Origin: a virus
DNA: 60,637 nt
Strand: one strand, 5' to 3'
IMG/VR virus record: IMGVR_UViG_3300028854_000022
Coordinates: 1 to 60,637 of that record
Of this stretch, positions 22,972 to 30,557 are shown one piece after another; positions within the stretch are counted from its first letter, which is position 1, and every line of letters begins with the position of its first letter. The notes under the pieces are model-generated. The model searched no databases. It was not told the DNA's origin and saw nothing but the letters and a program-made list of their open reading frames with translations. Position numbers and translations under genes: made by a program.

Positions 22972-23154
22972 CTACCACTTCTCTAAAGAGAAGTGGCTTC
23001 CTGTTTCCAAGATGAATCTCTTTTCCAATTGATATCTATCAATATTTTGCTTAAGAAAATTATTCCAAACAAATCTCAACTGCCCTTGCCATTCCACAAG
23101 AGTTTTCTCTTGTTCTTTGGTTGGAGTTAATCGATATTTGAATGACTTGAACAT
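22972..23154 (-). pseudogene. TnpB (IS200/IS605 family) N-terminal fragment
   Basis: 60 aa. MFKSFKYRLTPTKEQEKTLVEWQG followed by LRFVWNNFLKQNIDRYQ matches the N-terminal helix-turn-helix of TnpB/OrfB proteins. The RuvC domain and zinc finger are missing; only the first 60 residues remain, followed by a stop. No TnpA. The flanking 130 bases to 23284 have no gene and contain the inverted repeat TTAAGAGC/GCTCTTAA plus a small CTCG-TAAT-CGAG hairpin. Likely a decayed insertion. Confidence 0.75.
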
Positions 23155-23284
23155 AAATATATTTAGCCATTTATGAAAAATATAACAATTAAGAGCTTAA
23201 AAGGTATATCTTAATTCTAACTCGCTACATCCGTGGCTCTTAAGAACAATACGGGCTTATCTCGTAATCGAGCTAAATAATTAC

Positions 23285-23893
23285 ATGAAAGCCGACGAAT
23301 TTGAAATCAGTATAAATGATACATTAACCCGAATAAATGATTCCTGTAAGGAATTTATTTCCGGTGTCAAAGCCGCTAATACATTTTTATATCGTGGTAT
23401 TGATACAAGAAAACCATTTTTTAATGCGGCGACACCTAATACTAGAATGCCGCTAGGGCAATCATTACAAGAGCAGGCGATGCTGGATCATATTCTTAAA
23501 ACAAACGGATTTACCGCGTTAAGATCAAATTCAAGAAGCTGCACACCAAATATAACAGAAGTCTACCTATTCGGAAATCCATATTTGATTTTTCCAGAGG
23601 ATGGATTTTCTTTTACTTGGAGTCAGCATGTTTCGGATATCGGTATTAGTCGACTTGTTCAAAAAGAATTACATAATTGGATTGCCCCGAGAAATCCATT
23701 TTCAAAACGCGGAAATATTCCAACACATGAAGAAGCATTAACTTTCATTAAGAATTTGGGTTTTAGACACGACAATTTGCCGGAAGCGTTAGCCTCCGGC
23801 AATGAAATTATTATTCATGGAAATTATTTTGCGTTAAGTCGGTATTATATTCAGGATGCATCTAACTATTTTAATATTGAAGAGGGCTCCTAA
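23285..23893 (+). CDS. ADP-ribosyltransferase-like protein, 202 aa
   Basis: Most divergent complete copy. FLYRGIDTRKP, ALRSNSRSCT, LIFPEDGFSFTWS and SGNEIIIHGNYFAL give the R, S and E landmarks. The N-terminus (MKADEFEISIND) does not fit the capsid-targeting pattern, so it may be made in the cell rather than injected. A GCTAAATAA late-like motif lies just before the ATG. Confidence 0.6.
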   Translation: MKADEFEISINDTLTRINDSCKEFISGVKAANTFLYRGIDTRKPFFNAATPNTRMPLGQSLQEQAMLDHILKTNGFTALRSNSRSCTPNITEVYLFGNPYLIFPEDGFSFTWSQHVSDIGISRLVQKELHNWIAPRNPFSKRGNIPTHEEALTFIKNLGFRHDNLPEALASGNEIIIHGNYFALSRYYIQDASNYFNIEEGS

Positions 23894-23895
23894 AA

Positions 23896-24411
23896 TTATA
23901 GCAAGGCTTTAATTTGCTCCCAAGCTACTGGATATAAATTCCAAGCGTCAACCCCAATGTTAATTTTACGGTTGTTACCCGCTAGCATAGGAACATGATC
24001 GTGAGTGTGCCCGTAAAGATTAATTGGATCGTTAGGTAGAACATTTGCTGGGCAATGACTTAACCATAAAGGAATACCGTCTAGTTCAAAATTAACAACT
24101 TTTTTCTCACTGAATTTAACTACTTGCTCGGCTAGTCCCGGACTTTGCAATAATGAATTTCGATCATGATTGCCGCCGATAAACATTTTCCAATTACCAT
24201 TTAATCGATTTCTAAATGGCATAAGCACTTCAGGACTGTGTAATCCAAAATCACCTAAATAATAAACTTCATCATCATTTCGAACAACCTCATTCCAGTT
24301 CTGAATGAGTCGCTCATTCATTTCTTCGACATAAAAAAATGGTCTATCGCAATACTTAATAATGTTACGATGCGAAAAATGGGCATCTGAAGATAGAAAA
24401 ATATTTTTCAA
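23896..24411 (-). CDS. Metallophosphoesterase, 171 aa
   Basis: SSDAHFSHRNII near residue 7, GDFGLHS near 53, GGNHDRN near 79, LSHCP near 119 and GHTHDHVP near 134 are the metal ligands of the YfcE/phage-type phosphoesterases. Unlike the 203-aa enzyme at 9 kb it has the short single-domain form and an FSHRNIIKYCDRPF phrase common in this subgroup. Substrate unknown. Its ATG overlaps the stop of the upstream small protein. Confidence 0.85.
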   Translation of the reverse strand: MKNIFLSSDAHFSHRNIIKYCDRPFFYVEEMNERLIQNWNEVVRNDDEVYYLGDFGLHSPEVLMPFRNRLNGNWKMFIGGNHDRNSLLQSPGLAEQVVKFSEKKVVNFELDGIPLWLSHCPANVLPNDPINLYGHTHDHVPMLAGNNRKINIGVDAWNLYPVAWEQIKALL

Positions 24412-24656
24412 TATGCAAACCTCTCAATTAAATCTGTTTGTATTTCTTTCCAGGCATACTCCCACGCCTTGTCGGATGATCTGAACCAACCATCAATTGG
24501 GGTGCAAAAAGTTAATAGGCCTGGTTCCTCCATCCAAGAATCTAGCATAGGCGAGCGAAAAACTCGATAATATATTCCATACTTGCGACGCAATTTGGCA
24601 TCAGGGTAAATTTTAACGACTTTTTCTTTAATCATCCGTTGTTTCGGAGAAGACAT
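24408..24656 (-). CDS. RLSE-tail paralogue, flavour 2, 82 aa
   Basis: Start at the ATG at 24656 (MSSPKQRMIKEKVVKIYPDAK). Tail AWEYAWKEIQTDLIERFAY, with Tyr in place of Glu at the end. The TAATG overlap links it to its upstream neighbour. Confidence 0.6.
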   Translation of the reverse strand: MSSPKQRMIKEKVVKIYPDAKLRRKYGIYYRVFRSPMLDSWMEEPGLLTFCTPIDGWFRSSDKAWEYAWKEIQTDLIERFAY

Positions 24657-24865
24657 TATTGCTCCAATCGTTTTAACAATTCTTGCTCGCAATGCTCATA
24701 TGCATTTTTCCATGCAAGTTCTAGGTTTTTATCAGCCGGATACAGAGATCGAGTCGGAGTTAAAAAAATCCTAAATAAAATTTTTTGTTCGCCGTTAGAA
24801 GTTCTAATCTCGAATATCCAATTTGCCTTGGGATAAATTTCCCTAACTTTTGCTTTGTAATTCAT
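24656..24865 (-). CDS. RLSE-tail paralogue, flavour 2, 69 aa
   Basis: MNYKAKVREIYPKANW at the start, and LAWKNAYEHCEQELLKRLEQ at the end. Both ends closely match the 30815-31039 and 31036-31254 members of the plus-strand array, showing the two arrays share ancestry. Confidence 0.65.
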   Translation of the reverse strand: MNYKAKVREIYPKANWIFEIRTSNGEQKILFRIFLTPTRSLYPADKNLELAWKNAYEHCEQELLKRLEQ

Positions 24866-25092
24866 TGGCTTAATACCCGAATTAACAATAGATCTTCACC
24901 CAATTGATATAATGATAATGCGTTTTCCCAGGCACCGTCCTTGGTTTTTGATTCGATGCCAAGTGCATTATATCCAGTATACCCGGCATACCAAGACAAA
25001 TTGGATCGATGAATTTGAAATCTACCGGAAGGATTGTATTTTAAATAACATCCGGGTCTAAATTCTCGCATTTTTCTTTCTGCTTCGGTCAT
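24862..25092 (-). CDS. RLSE-tail paralogue, flavour 2, 76 aa
   Basis: Start taken at the ATG at 25092 (MTEAERKMREFRPGC), which overlaps the upstream stop. The IYPxA motif is replaced by FRPGC. Tail AWENALSLYQLGEDLLLIRVLSQ. The middle is Tyr/Ser rich. Confidence 0.55.
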   Translation of the reverse strand: MTEAERKMREFRPGCYLKYNPSGRFQIHRSNLSWYAGYTGYNALGIESKTKDGAWENALSLYQLGEDLLLIRVLSQ

Positions 25093-25343
25093 ATCGACAA
25101 TCTTTCTACTATCTTTTCCTGAATATAATACCAAGAATCTATCCAGGCAGTATCTATTGAATGCGAAAATTTATCAGAAAGCAATGTGCTAGTAGGATAG
25201 TTGGCATTGGATTCAACAATTCGATATCCATTGTCTAAGAGATATGCCTTTTTCGTAACGGCATTCGGAAACATTGCAAGAATTTTATTCTTCGCTTCTA
25301 CTGAGATAATCTCTTCAATAGTAGCTCCTGCAAGCAGATCCAT
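25089..25343 (-). CDS. RLSE-tail paralogue, flavour 2, 84 aa
   Basis: Start at MDLLAGATIEE (GGAGGGAAAC upstream). This would overlap the preceding gene by 46 bases, more than elsewhere; a later non-ATG start near KNKILAMFPNAV is possible. Tail TAWIDSWYYIQEKIVERLSI. Confidence 0.55.
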   Translation of the reverse strand: MDLLAGATIEEIISVEAKNKILAMFPNAVTKKAYLLDNGYRIVESNANYPTSTLLSDKFSHSIDTAWIDSWYYIQEKIVERLSI

Positions 25344-25504
25344 GTTTCCCTCCAAGTACGATTGGAATTTGAACTCCAAGCTGGCTGCAATGGTTTACCG
25401 AGGTGTGTTATTATTTTACACCAGGATCCACAGCGCATCACTCGGGCGGTGGGATAGTGGTATTTTACTTGTTCTTTTGCATACTGCGAAATCTTCGATG
25501 CCAT
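25298..25504 (-). CDS. RLSE-tail paralogue, flavour 2, 68 aa
   Basis: Probable start at Met of MASKISQYAKEQVKYHYPTAR (an in-frame Met lies 30 bases upstream, without a ribosome site). Tail TWRETWICLQELLLKRLSQ. First of the minus-strand array of five. Confidence 0.55.
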   Translation of the reverse strand: MASKISQYAKEQVKYHYPTARVMRCGSWCKIITHLGKPLQPAWSSNSNRTWRETWICLQELLLKRLSQ

Positions 25505-25584
25505 TATATTCGACTTTCCCAAATTATTTGCCATTAATGAAGAACATAATCCTTCTTTCTACCTTGGGCAATTCCAAAATGTTT

Positions 25585-25767
25585 TTACAGGCCGTCTAGC
25601 ATACGTTCGATGGTGCCGTCGTCGTACTCCCAATAACGGCATCCATTATAACAACTCCAATGAGTTGAACCATCGGTATAGTCAACGGGCTTACACCCCG
25701 ATCGCCCGCATACCTGGCAATCGTATCCACCGGTTAGCGCTTTCCAAAAAGCAATCAATCGTTTCAT
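25585..25767 (-). CDS. Small zinc-binding-type protein, 60 aa
   Basis: Cys pairs CQVCGRSGC and a later CYNGC suggest a zinc knuckle. The acidic end (YDDGTIERMLDGL) completes it. Its start overlaps the stop of the 166-aa gene. Confidence 0.55.
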   Translation of the reverse strand: MKRLIAFWKALTGGYDCQVCGRSGCKPVDYTDGSTHWSCYNGCRYWEYDDGTIERMLDGL

Positions 25768-26267
25768 TATTTACCGCCAAATTTTGCTGTTAGGCGTTCG
25801 AATTCTTTCCGATCATGCGCTTCCCTCTCCCGCTCTTTACGTGCTTCTTCAATCTTATATGCTTCTTCCGCCTCGGTTTGAGCTCGGCGTGCGGCGGCCG
25901 CGGCCTTTGCCAACGCGTCGAATTCGTTACGCTTAATCGTGGCTCTTGCATCAGCCATGAGTTTTCGACCGGGCTCTTCGTCGTAGTCATACTCACCTTC
26001 GGAATTGGTGATAAGATTGTCATAATCTGTAGTTTCACCATTAAGATTGTTGTACTCCGAGGTCTTGCCATCGATGAAAATGGTAAAGTCATAGCCATAT
26101 TCGCGGTCCTCGACTTTGTAAGTAATTTTATCCACAAGGAAACGAAGAGCCTCCTCGCGGTCGGTGGTATTTAAATACTGAAAATCGGACGAGTAGGAGG
26201 CCACGTGACACCCCATACAGTAATCTTCATTATCAGCCTTGTAGGCGAGTATTAAATATTTTACCAT
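25767..26267 (-). CDS. Hypothetical protein with charged coiled coil, 166 aa
   Basis: Residues 1-90 are mixed, with a CMGC pair and acidic patches. Residues 105-160 form a long charged helix (ARRAQTEAEEAYKIEEARKE...), probably a coiled coil. AAAGGATTGT precedes the ATG. Function unknown. Between this gene and 26466 (about 200 bases) I see no ORF. Confidence 0.55.
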   Translation of the reverse strand: MVKYLILAYKADNEDYCMGCHVASYSSDFQYLNTTDREEALRFLVDKITYKVEDREYGYDFTIFIDGKTSEYNNLNGETTDYDNLITNSEGEYDYDEEPGRKLMADARATIKRNEFDALAKAAAAARRAQTEAEEAYKIEEARKEREREAHDRKEFERLTAKFGGK

Positions 26268-26465
26268 AATACAATCCTTTCTTTAATTAATGGATTAAAA
26301 TTGTTTCCCACTCTTCAAAAAAGAGCAGCAACACGCATCTCATTAATCTTGCATTCGACTTAACTAGCTAGAATAACTTAAATTTTCGCATTCTTATCTG
26401 TTTTGTTTGCCATTTAATTATAGGTTTTCGGCGTTCATATTTTGACCGCAAGAAGAACAGACGTC

Positions 26466-26663
26466 TCAATTAGCAGACGACAAAACAACCATATTTACCT
26501 CTCTAGATAGGTTGTCCCATCGAATGGTAACTCTATTACCTGCAATGGTAATTCCATTAATGTTAATTTCAGCGCCACCCTTACCGGTAACAATGTTGCC
26601 CAATTCATCCGAAACCTTCTTAACATTGATAGGATCGGTAATCTCGTAAACACCATTTTTCAT
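26466..26663 (-). CDS. Small beta-rich protein, 65 aa
   Basis: Not recognised. MKNGVYEITDPINVKKVSDELGN then beta strands (AEININGITIAGNRVTIRW). AAAGGAGATGC before the ATG. It follows the AAA ATPase gene across a terminator. Confidence 0.5.
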   Translation of the reverse strand: MKNGVYEITDPINVKKVSDELGNIVTGKGGAEININGITIAGNRVTIRWDNLSREVNMVVLSSAN

Positions 26664-26678
26664 TTAAGCATCTCCTTT

Positions 26679-26720
26679 AATTTTAAAATAGTGGGATTTA
26701 AATCCCACTATTTTAAAATT
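26679..26720. terminator. Bidirectional terminator (42-bp palindrome)
   Basis: AATTTTAAAATAGTGGGATTT mirrored perfectly around 26700/26701; T-rich arms on both strands. It overlaps the last codons of the AAA gene. Confidence 0.75.
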
Positions 26721-27750
26721 GGTTTCCCATCATAGAAAGTTCAGCAACTCGCATCCACTTGTCATTCTCGTCGAACGTCCTGGCGAGACCGGCCAATTTA
26801 ATGACAGTGCGCAGGCTAAGCTCGTTAAATTTCGAAGCGTTATCACGCACGAACTTCATAACCTTTGCGCTCATTTTATCGGACAGTTTGAACTGGGAAA
26901 GCATCTTATGATTCGTAACCAGGTCTTCAATTCTGAGCAACTTTTCGCGATCCGTATGAACAGTAAGATCAAGAAAATGCGAACGGCTCATGAGGGCCTC
27001 GAGATGGTTACGCATACGCTCAGAACGAACCTTCTTGAAGTTAATGTTCGAAATGAAGATAATAGAACCCTTGAACTCAAATTGGTTAGGGCAATCACCC
27101 TTCCGAAGTGAAACCGAATCCACGTTCCAGTGAATCATGCGGCGCTTGCTCGTATCCAATGCAGCTTTCAGCAGGTTCAAGCAAAGTTCGTCGGTAAAAA
27201 CCGAATCGCAATCGTCAATGACGAGAACATTGTTATCGTCACGGAATTCGTACAACTTCATATACATACCGACCGCAGACATTGCACCAGAAATAACTTC
27301 ATACCGAGGAGGAAGATCGGAAAAAATTTCAACCAACCCCGCATCTTGCAGCGTCTTTTCAACACCGAAAGTCTTTCCAACTCCCGGGGCGCCGGTTACA
27401 AACAATGCGCGAATATCTCCAGTGAGAGCACCCTGGGTCAGTTCAGTTAAAATCTGAAACCTATCACTGATACGCGCAAGTACGGCTGCATCTGTTTCAA
27501 CAACTTCCGGCTCAGAGGATTCCTCTTCAACAGAAATCTGATCATCAACCGTTTCAACCGTGCCGGCAATGACAAAATCCTTCTGGCTCTTCACGCGAAT
27601 TCGAGCTGTCGGACGGCCACAAAGTTTTGTTCCTTCGACCGTAACATGCTTCGAATTCGGCGTTTCCACGTACCCATTAATCAGCGTAAACGTTTGGTTT
27701 TTGATTTCCTGGTTGCGATACGAACCCTGAATGATTTTCACTGTTGCCAT
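26713..27750 (-). CDS. AAA+ ATPase, 345 aa
   Basis: Walker A GAPGVGKT near residues 119-126 and Walker B VLVIDDCDSVF near 176 (DDCD); sensor-1 Asn in IIFISNINF. The N-terminal ~95 residues form a beta-rich extension (KIIQGSYRNQEIKNQTF...), unlike any I know. Could remodel a protein or nucleic acid complex; not one of the standard T4 clamp-loader or helicase types. Expressed from two stacked early promoters, and divergent from the 392-aa gene through repeat copy 3, so the two may be co-regulated. Confidence 0.8.
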   Translation of the reverse strand: MATVKIIQGSYRNQEIKNQTFTLINGYVETPNSKHVTVEGTKLCGRPTARIRVKSQKDFVIAGTVETVDDQISVEEESSEPEVVETDAAVLARISDRFQILTELTQGALTGDIRALFVTGAPGVGKTFGVEKTLQDAGLVEIFSDLPPRYEVISGAMSAVGMYMKLYEFRDDNNVLVIDDCDSVFTDELCLNLLKAALDTSKRRMIHWNVDSVSLRKGDCPNQFEFKGSIIFISNINFKKVRSERMRNHLEALMSRSHFLDLTVHTDREKLLRIEDLVTNHKMLSQFKLSDKMSAKVMKFVRDNASKFNELSLRTVIKLAGLARTFDENDKWMRVAELSMMGNQF

Positions 27751-27778
27751 GCGGTGTTACCCCTTTCACTACTTGTTA

Positions 27779-27807
27779 AGTGTAGCAAAGTTCCTGATTC
27801 TTGTCAA
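27779..27807 (-). promoter_or_regulatory. Sigma70-type promoter (proximal)
   Basis: Minus strand TTGACA - 17 bases - TACACT with TTTGC before the -10, upstream of the AAA ATPase; GAAAGGGG serves as ribosome site. Confidence 0.75.
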
Positions 27808-27850
27808 CAGCCAACTTCTGCTTCGTTAGCTCTGTTCCATTCACTAAAAT

Positions 27851-27879
27851 AAGTATAGCAAACTCCGGTACCGAATGCA
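27851..27879 (-). promoter_or_regulatory. Sigma70-type promoter (distal)
   Basis: Minus strand TTGCAT - 17 bases - TATACT. Nearly the same sequence as the promoter at 12758-12786, including flanking bases. Confidence 0.75.
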
Positions 27880-27912
27880 AGCGAAATCAGCCTAAAAACC
27901 AAGAAAAATGCG

Positions 27913-28046
27913 CCATTGAAAACAAAGGACTTATATCGCCCCAATATGACCCCACTATAATGATGGTACTCAGCTACTCCTGGGGTCATATTGGGGCCAT
28001 ACGGCGCCATATTTACGATATCGGCCCTTTAAAATCAACAACTTAA
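27913..28046. repeat. Three-copy intergenic regulatory element, copy 3
   Basis: Same orientation as copy 1. CGCCCCAATATGACCCC is mirrored by GGGGTCATATTGGGGCC about 35 bases later, giving a strong stem-loop of 15 or more pairs. Outer ends TTGAAAACAAAGG and CCTTTAAAATCAA are imperfect inverted repeats. Lies between divergent promoters at 27851-27879 and 28064-28092. The whole 27751-28098 gap otherwise has no gene. Confidence 0.75.
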
Positions 28047-28063
28047 AAATCTGAAAATAGTGG

Positions 28064-28092
28064 TTGACAAGTGTATCGTATTCTTGTATATT
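28064..28092 (+). promoter_or_regulatory. Sigma70-type promoter
   Basis: TTGACA - 17 bases - TATATT; the expected start point coincides with the ATG at 28099, so the message may be leaderless. Confidence 0.65.
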
Positions 28093-28098
28093 TAAATC

Positions 28099-29277
28099 AT
28101 GACGAAGACAGTAAAAAGATCATTCAAGCCAGAGCATGTAAAGCCAACCCCGATACTCCGTTTCAAGGGAGAAGGGGCGAAGTATATCGGCCTTGACGAG
28201 CCCTATTGGCCTTCCGTTGAAGAGCAGGCGCAGTGGTCCCAGGATGAATATGATCGCCAACTGCTCGCAGCATTTGCCTGGTATACAGCAACCCAGGATG
28301 ACGATCATGGTCACGAGCTTGCTCTGAAAGCCTTGGCCGTTTCAAACAATATGCCAGAATTAGTTCAGGCATTAAAAAAGAGCAAGTTGCAAATTCCGCA
28401 CGCATCGGCTTGGATGATCCGCATGATTCAGATGGGATTCAAGATACGATTCCGTGAAAGCAAGTTTATTGTTCGTGACCTGCGCAAATGCCTTGAAAAT
28501 ATGAAAGTTTCAGTTCCGGCAGTTGACGGGGTCGCGAAGCCGAATATTCAAGACTTCATTGACGCAAAATTGCGTCGGGTGAAGGGTGAGATCAACGCCG
28601 CGTTCGACCAGTTCGTTGAATCGAATTATCAGAAGTCGGAACGAAATATCATGCAGATTTTGCATGATCCGAAAACGACTGCCCCTGGTAATCGTACCAA
28701 GGATCTGATTGAGTTTGCAAATGTGTATCTTTCGGAATTCAAGATTGCACTTGCTGGCAAGAATGATGAAATCAACGAAGCGTATGCGCATCTTGGCAAG
28801 CGCGAATTGAAAGCATCGGTTGCCTGGTGGGAAACAGCCATCACTGACATTACCGGTTTCGGTATCGTCAAGAAGAGCACGCGCAAGTCCCGCAAGAAGA
28901 AGATGACAACTCCTGATAAGGTTGTTAGCAAGTTGCGCTTCCTTCAGGTTCAGCCGGAAATGCATCTCACTAGCATTGACCCTGTTCAAATTCTCAAGTC
29001 AACCGTATTATGGGTTCTAAATACCAAGACGAGAAAAATTGGACGCTATGTTGCTCTTCCGAATTCAACACTTGACGTTAAGGGCAACAAAATTCTTAAC
29101 ATGGACCCGACCAAGAGCACGTCGAAAACGCTGCGCAAGATCGCCGAACAACTAAAGCAGTTTAACAGTATGAGCAAGGTTGGAGCGTTCAAGTGGTTCG
29201 ATAATATCAAGGCGGTAGAAACTTCATTGCGGGAAAGCATGAATGCAGATACTATCCTGCTGAAAGCGATCAAATAA
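28099..29277 (+). CDS. Hypothetical protein, 392 aa
   Basis: Not recognised. Mostly helical, with a basic patch near residues 260-275 (KKSTRKSRKKKMTTPDK) and a second basic/Trp region near the end. Early promoter, divergent from the AAA ATPase. GC content is higher and codon use less AT-biased than the small genes that follow. Possibly a nucleic-acid-binding host-takeover protein. Confidence 0.6.
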   Translation: MTKTVKRSFKPEHVKPTPILRFKGEGAKYIGLDEPYWPSVEEQAQWSQDEYDRQLLAAFAWYTATQDDDHGHELALKALAVSNNMPELVQALKKSKLQIPHASAWMIRMIQMGFKIRFRESKFIVRDLRKCLENMKVSVPAVDGVAKPNIQDFIDAKLRRVKGEINAAFDQFVESNYQKSERNIMQILHDPKTTAPGNRTKDLIEFANVYLSEFKIALAGKNDEINEAYAHLGKRELKASVAWWETAITDITGFGIVKKSTRKSRKKKMTTPDKVVSKLRFLQVQPEMHLTSIDPVQILKSTVLWVLNTKTRKIGRYVALPNSTLDVKGNKILNMDPTKSTSKTLRKIAEQLKQFNSMSKVGAFKWFDNIKAVETSLRESMNADTILLKAIK

Positions 29278-29489
29278 TGAAAAGCGTACTAATAAATCGC
29301 GTCCGGGCAGTTTATCCGGACGCGATTGCGGTATCTGGCCGTTCACCCGTCACAGGCAAGCCGATCTGGAGAATACTTCAAAATAATTCCGGCGCGACGC
29401 TGTCAAGTTGGGGGTGTGACGAAGAATTTGCATGGGAAGATACAATTGAAAGGATCGAATGGCAATTTTTACGATGTCTATCAGAATGA
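29277..29489 (+). CDS. RLSE-tail paralogue, flavour 2, 70 aa
   Basis: Head of the plus-strand array. Starts on the last base of the previous stop (TAATG). MKSVLINRVRAVYPDAIAV, then tail AWEDTIERIEWQFLRCLSE. Contains GRSPVTGKPIWRI in the middle. Confidence 0.65.
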   Translation: MKSVLINRVRAVYPDAIAVSGRSPVTGKPIWRILQNNSGATLSSWGCDEEFAWEDTIERIEWQFLRCLSE

Positions 29490-29704
29490 TGCAGAACCCG
29501 AATAAAAAAATTGTTCTCGCTCAATATCCATATGCGCGAGCCTATCTCAGCCCACTGTTTAATGGTTGGCGCATTGAGAAGTATGCTAATATAGTAGATG
29601 TATTTCCTTATCCGCTATCGAAATGGAGTAAAACATCTAGCGATGCCTGGAAAGATGCGGCCGATAAGATCAATGAAAACTTAGTTGAAAGATTATCAGA
29701 ATGA
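29486..29704 (+). CDS. RLSE-tail paralogue, flavour 2, 72 aa
   Basis: ATGA overlap with the preceding stop fixes the start (MMQNPNKKIVLAQYPYARA). Tail AWKDAADKINENLVERLSE, the most typical form of the family. Confidence 0.7.
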   Translation: MMQNPNKKIVLAQYPYARAYLSPLFNGWRIEKYANIVDVFPYPLSKWSKTSSDAWKDAADKINENLVERLSE

Positions 29705-29904
29705 ACAACAATAAAGAATTCGTGCTATCGATTTATCCCGGTGCATATGTTCGGCACAACCAATTTTTAGGATGCTTTAATATTAGTTTTTCGGGTCGTT
29801 CCGACAAGGAAGCAATATCAGCCTGGTGTTCGACTGCCGCCGATGCGTGGCGCAGTGCAAAAAATTTTATTAATGCCGAGCTGCAAGCAAGATTATCAGA
29901 ATGA
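29701..29904 (+). CDS. RLSE-tail paralogue, flavour 2, 67 aa
   Basis: MNNNKEFVLSIYPGAYVRH at the start and AWRSAKNFINAELQARLSE at the end; ATGA overlap with its neighbour. Confidence 0.7.
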   Translation: MNNNKEFVLSIYPGAYVRHNQFLGCFNISFSGRSDKEAISAWCSTAADAWRSAKNFINAELQARLSE

Positions 29905-30151
29905 TTATATTAATATTTTATGCGATATATATATATGTTTCACGATTGTCTTCATTTTATTCGTGATCCTTCGTAAAAATCCAACGATAGTTAAAACTAT
30001 TAATAATTACCCAGAATTAATTCTGTATTATCGTATGAATTTTTGCCGTAAAATAAAGGTTGAAGTAGTATATAATACCGGTGAAACATATGAATATGGT
30101 CCGTTTAAAAACCTCAGAGAAGCGGAATTTTTTATGGCATTACAATCATGA
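29901..30151 (+). pseudogene. Membrane protein split at an (AT)6 repeat
   Basis: The ATG at 29901 overlaps the preceding TGA as in all its neighbours, but reads only about 20 codons (MIILIFYAIYIYV...) to a stop. Dropping two bases from the (AT)6 tract at 29925-29936 would open a full frame: a membrane segment (FTIVFILFVILR), a basic region, and an end EAEFFMALQS at 30151 that resembles the flavour-1 tail. Length about 82 aa. It could be a length-variable switch or simply broken. A shorter ORF from a downstream Met (MNFCRKIKVEVV) could also be translated. Confidence 0.5.
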
Positions 30152-30348
30152 CTGATAAAGATCTAGCTATTTCAATATGCCCTAAAATTAGAATTTCCCC
30201 AGGGGTATCTATTTTAAAAGGACACTACGGATTTTTTCGTGGGGAGTGGCCTTTCTTATTTTCGGTTATCGCCGAAAACGAGGAAGAAGCCTGGACGACG
30301 GCGGCAGCGATTTTATCGGATCGATTAATAGATAGGTTAGCGCAATGA
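30148..30348 (+). CDS. RLSE-tail paralogue, flavour 2, 66 aa
   Basis: MTDKDLAISICPKIRIS; IYPxA is replaced by ICPKI. Tail AWTTAAAILSDRLIDRLAQ. ATGA overlap. Confidence 0.65.
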   Translation: MTDKDLAISICPKIRISPGVSILKGHYGFFRGEWPFLFSVIAENEEEAWTTAAAILSDRLIDRLAQ

Positions 30349-30545
30349 CCGATAAAGAATTTGTATTATCGATTTATCCAGACGCAAAATGCACCAATGA
30401 TAATTCTTCCACGCATCAATACACTAAATATGTTATAATTAAAGTAGAACAAATATTAGCAATTAGTTTTATCAGTGAAGAAATGGCATGGCAATGGGCT
30501 GCTAAAACAATTAACTCAAAAATTTTAACCCAATTTTCAAAATGA
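30345..30545 (+). CDS. RLSE-tail paralogue, flavour 2, 66 aa
   Basis: MTDKEFVLSIYPDAKC gives the clearest N-terminal consensus of the family. Tail AWQWAAKTINSKILTQFSK. ATGA overlap with the copy before it. Confidence 0.7.
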   Translation: MTDKEFVLSIYPDAKCTNDNSSTHQYTKYVIIKVEQILAISFISEEMAWQWAAKTINSKILTQFSK

Positions 30546-30557
30546 ATCAGGAGTAAC

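Noticed and set aside
23155-23284. Possible omega-RNA or IS end next to the TnpB fragment
   Set aside because: Omega-RNAs lie at the 3' side of tnpB, which here is the opposite flank, and no RNA structure of that type is visible. Kept only as a possible relic in the findings.
12694-28010. Similar ORF-like translations (KSFxFN...SLAFGTxxCYTYFSE) at 12694-12897 and 27804-28010
   Set aside because: They run through repeat copies 2 and 3 and through clear promoter elements. The likeness reflects DNA-level conservation of the regulatory cassette, not a protein; no ribosome site.
29843-29900. Upstream extension of the 30151 frame (MRGAVQK...)
   Set aside because: It runs antisense in sense-frame through the preceding RLSE-tail gene; the ATGA overlap at 29901 is the expected start in this array.
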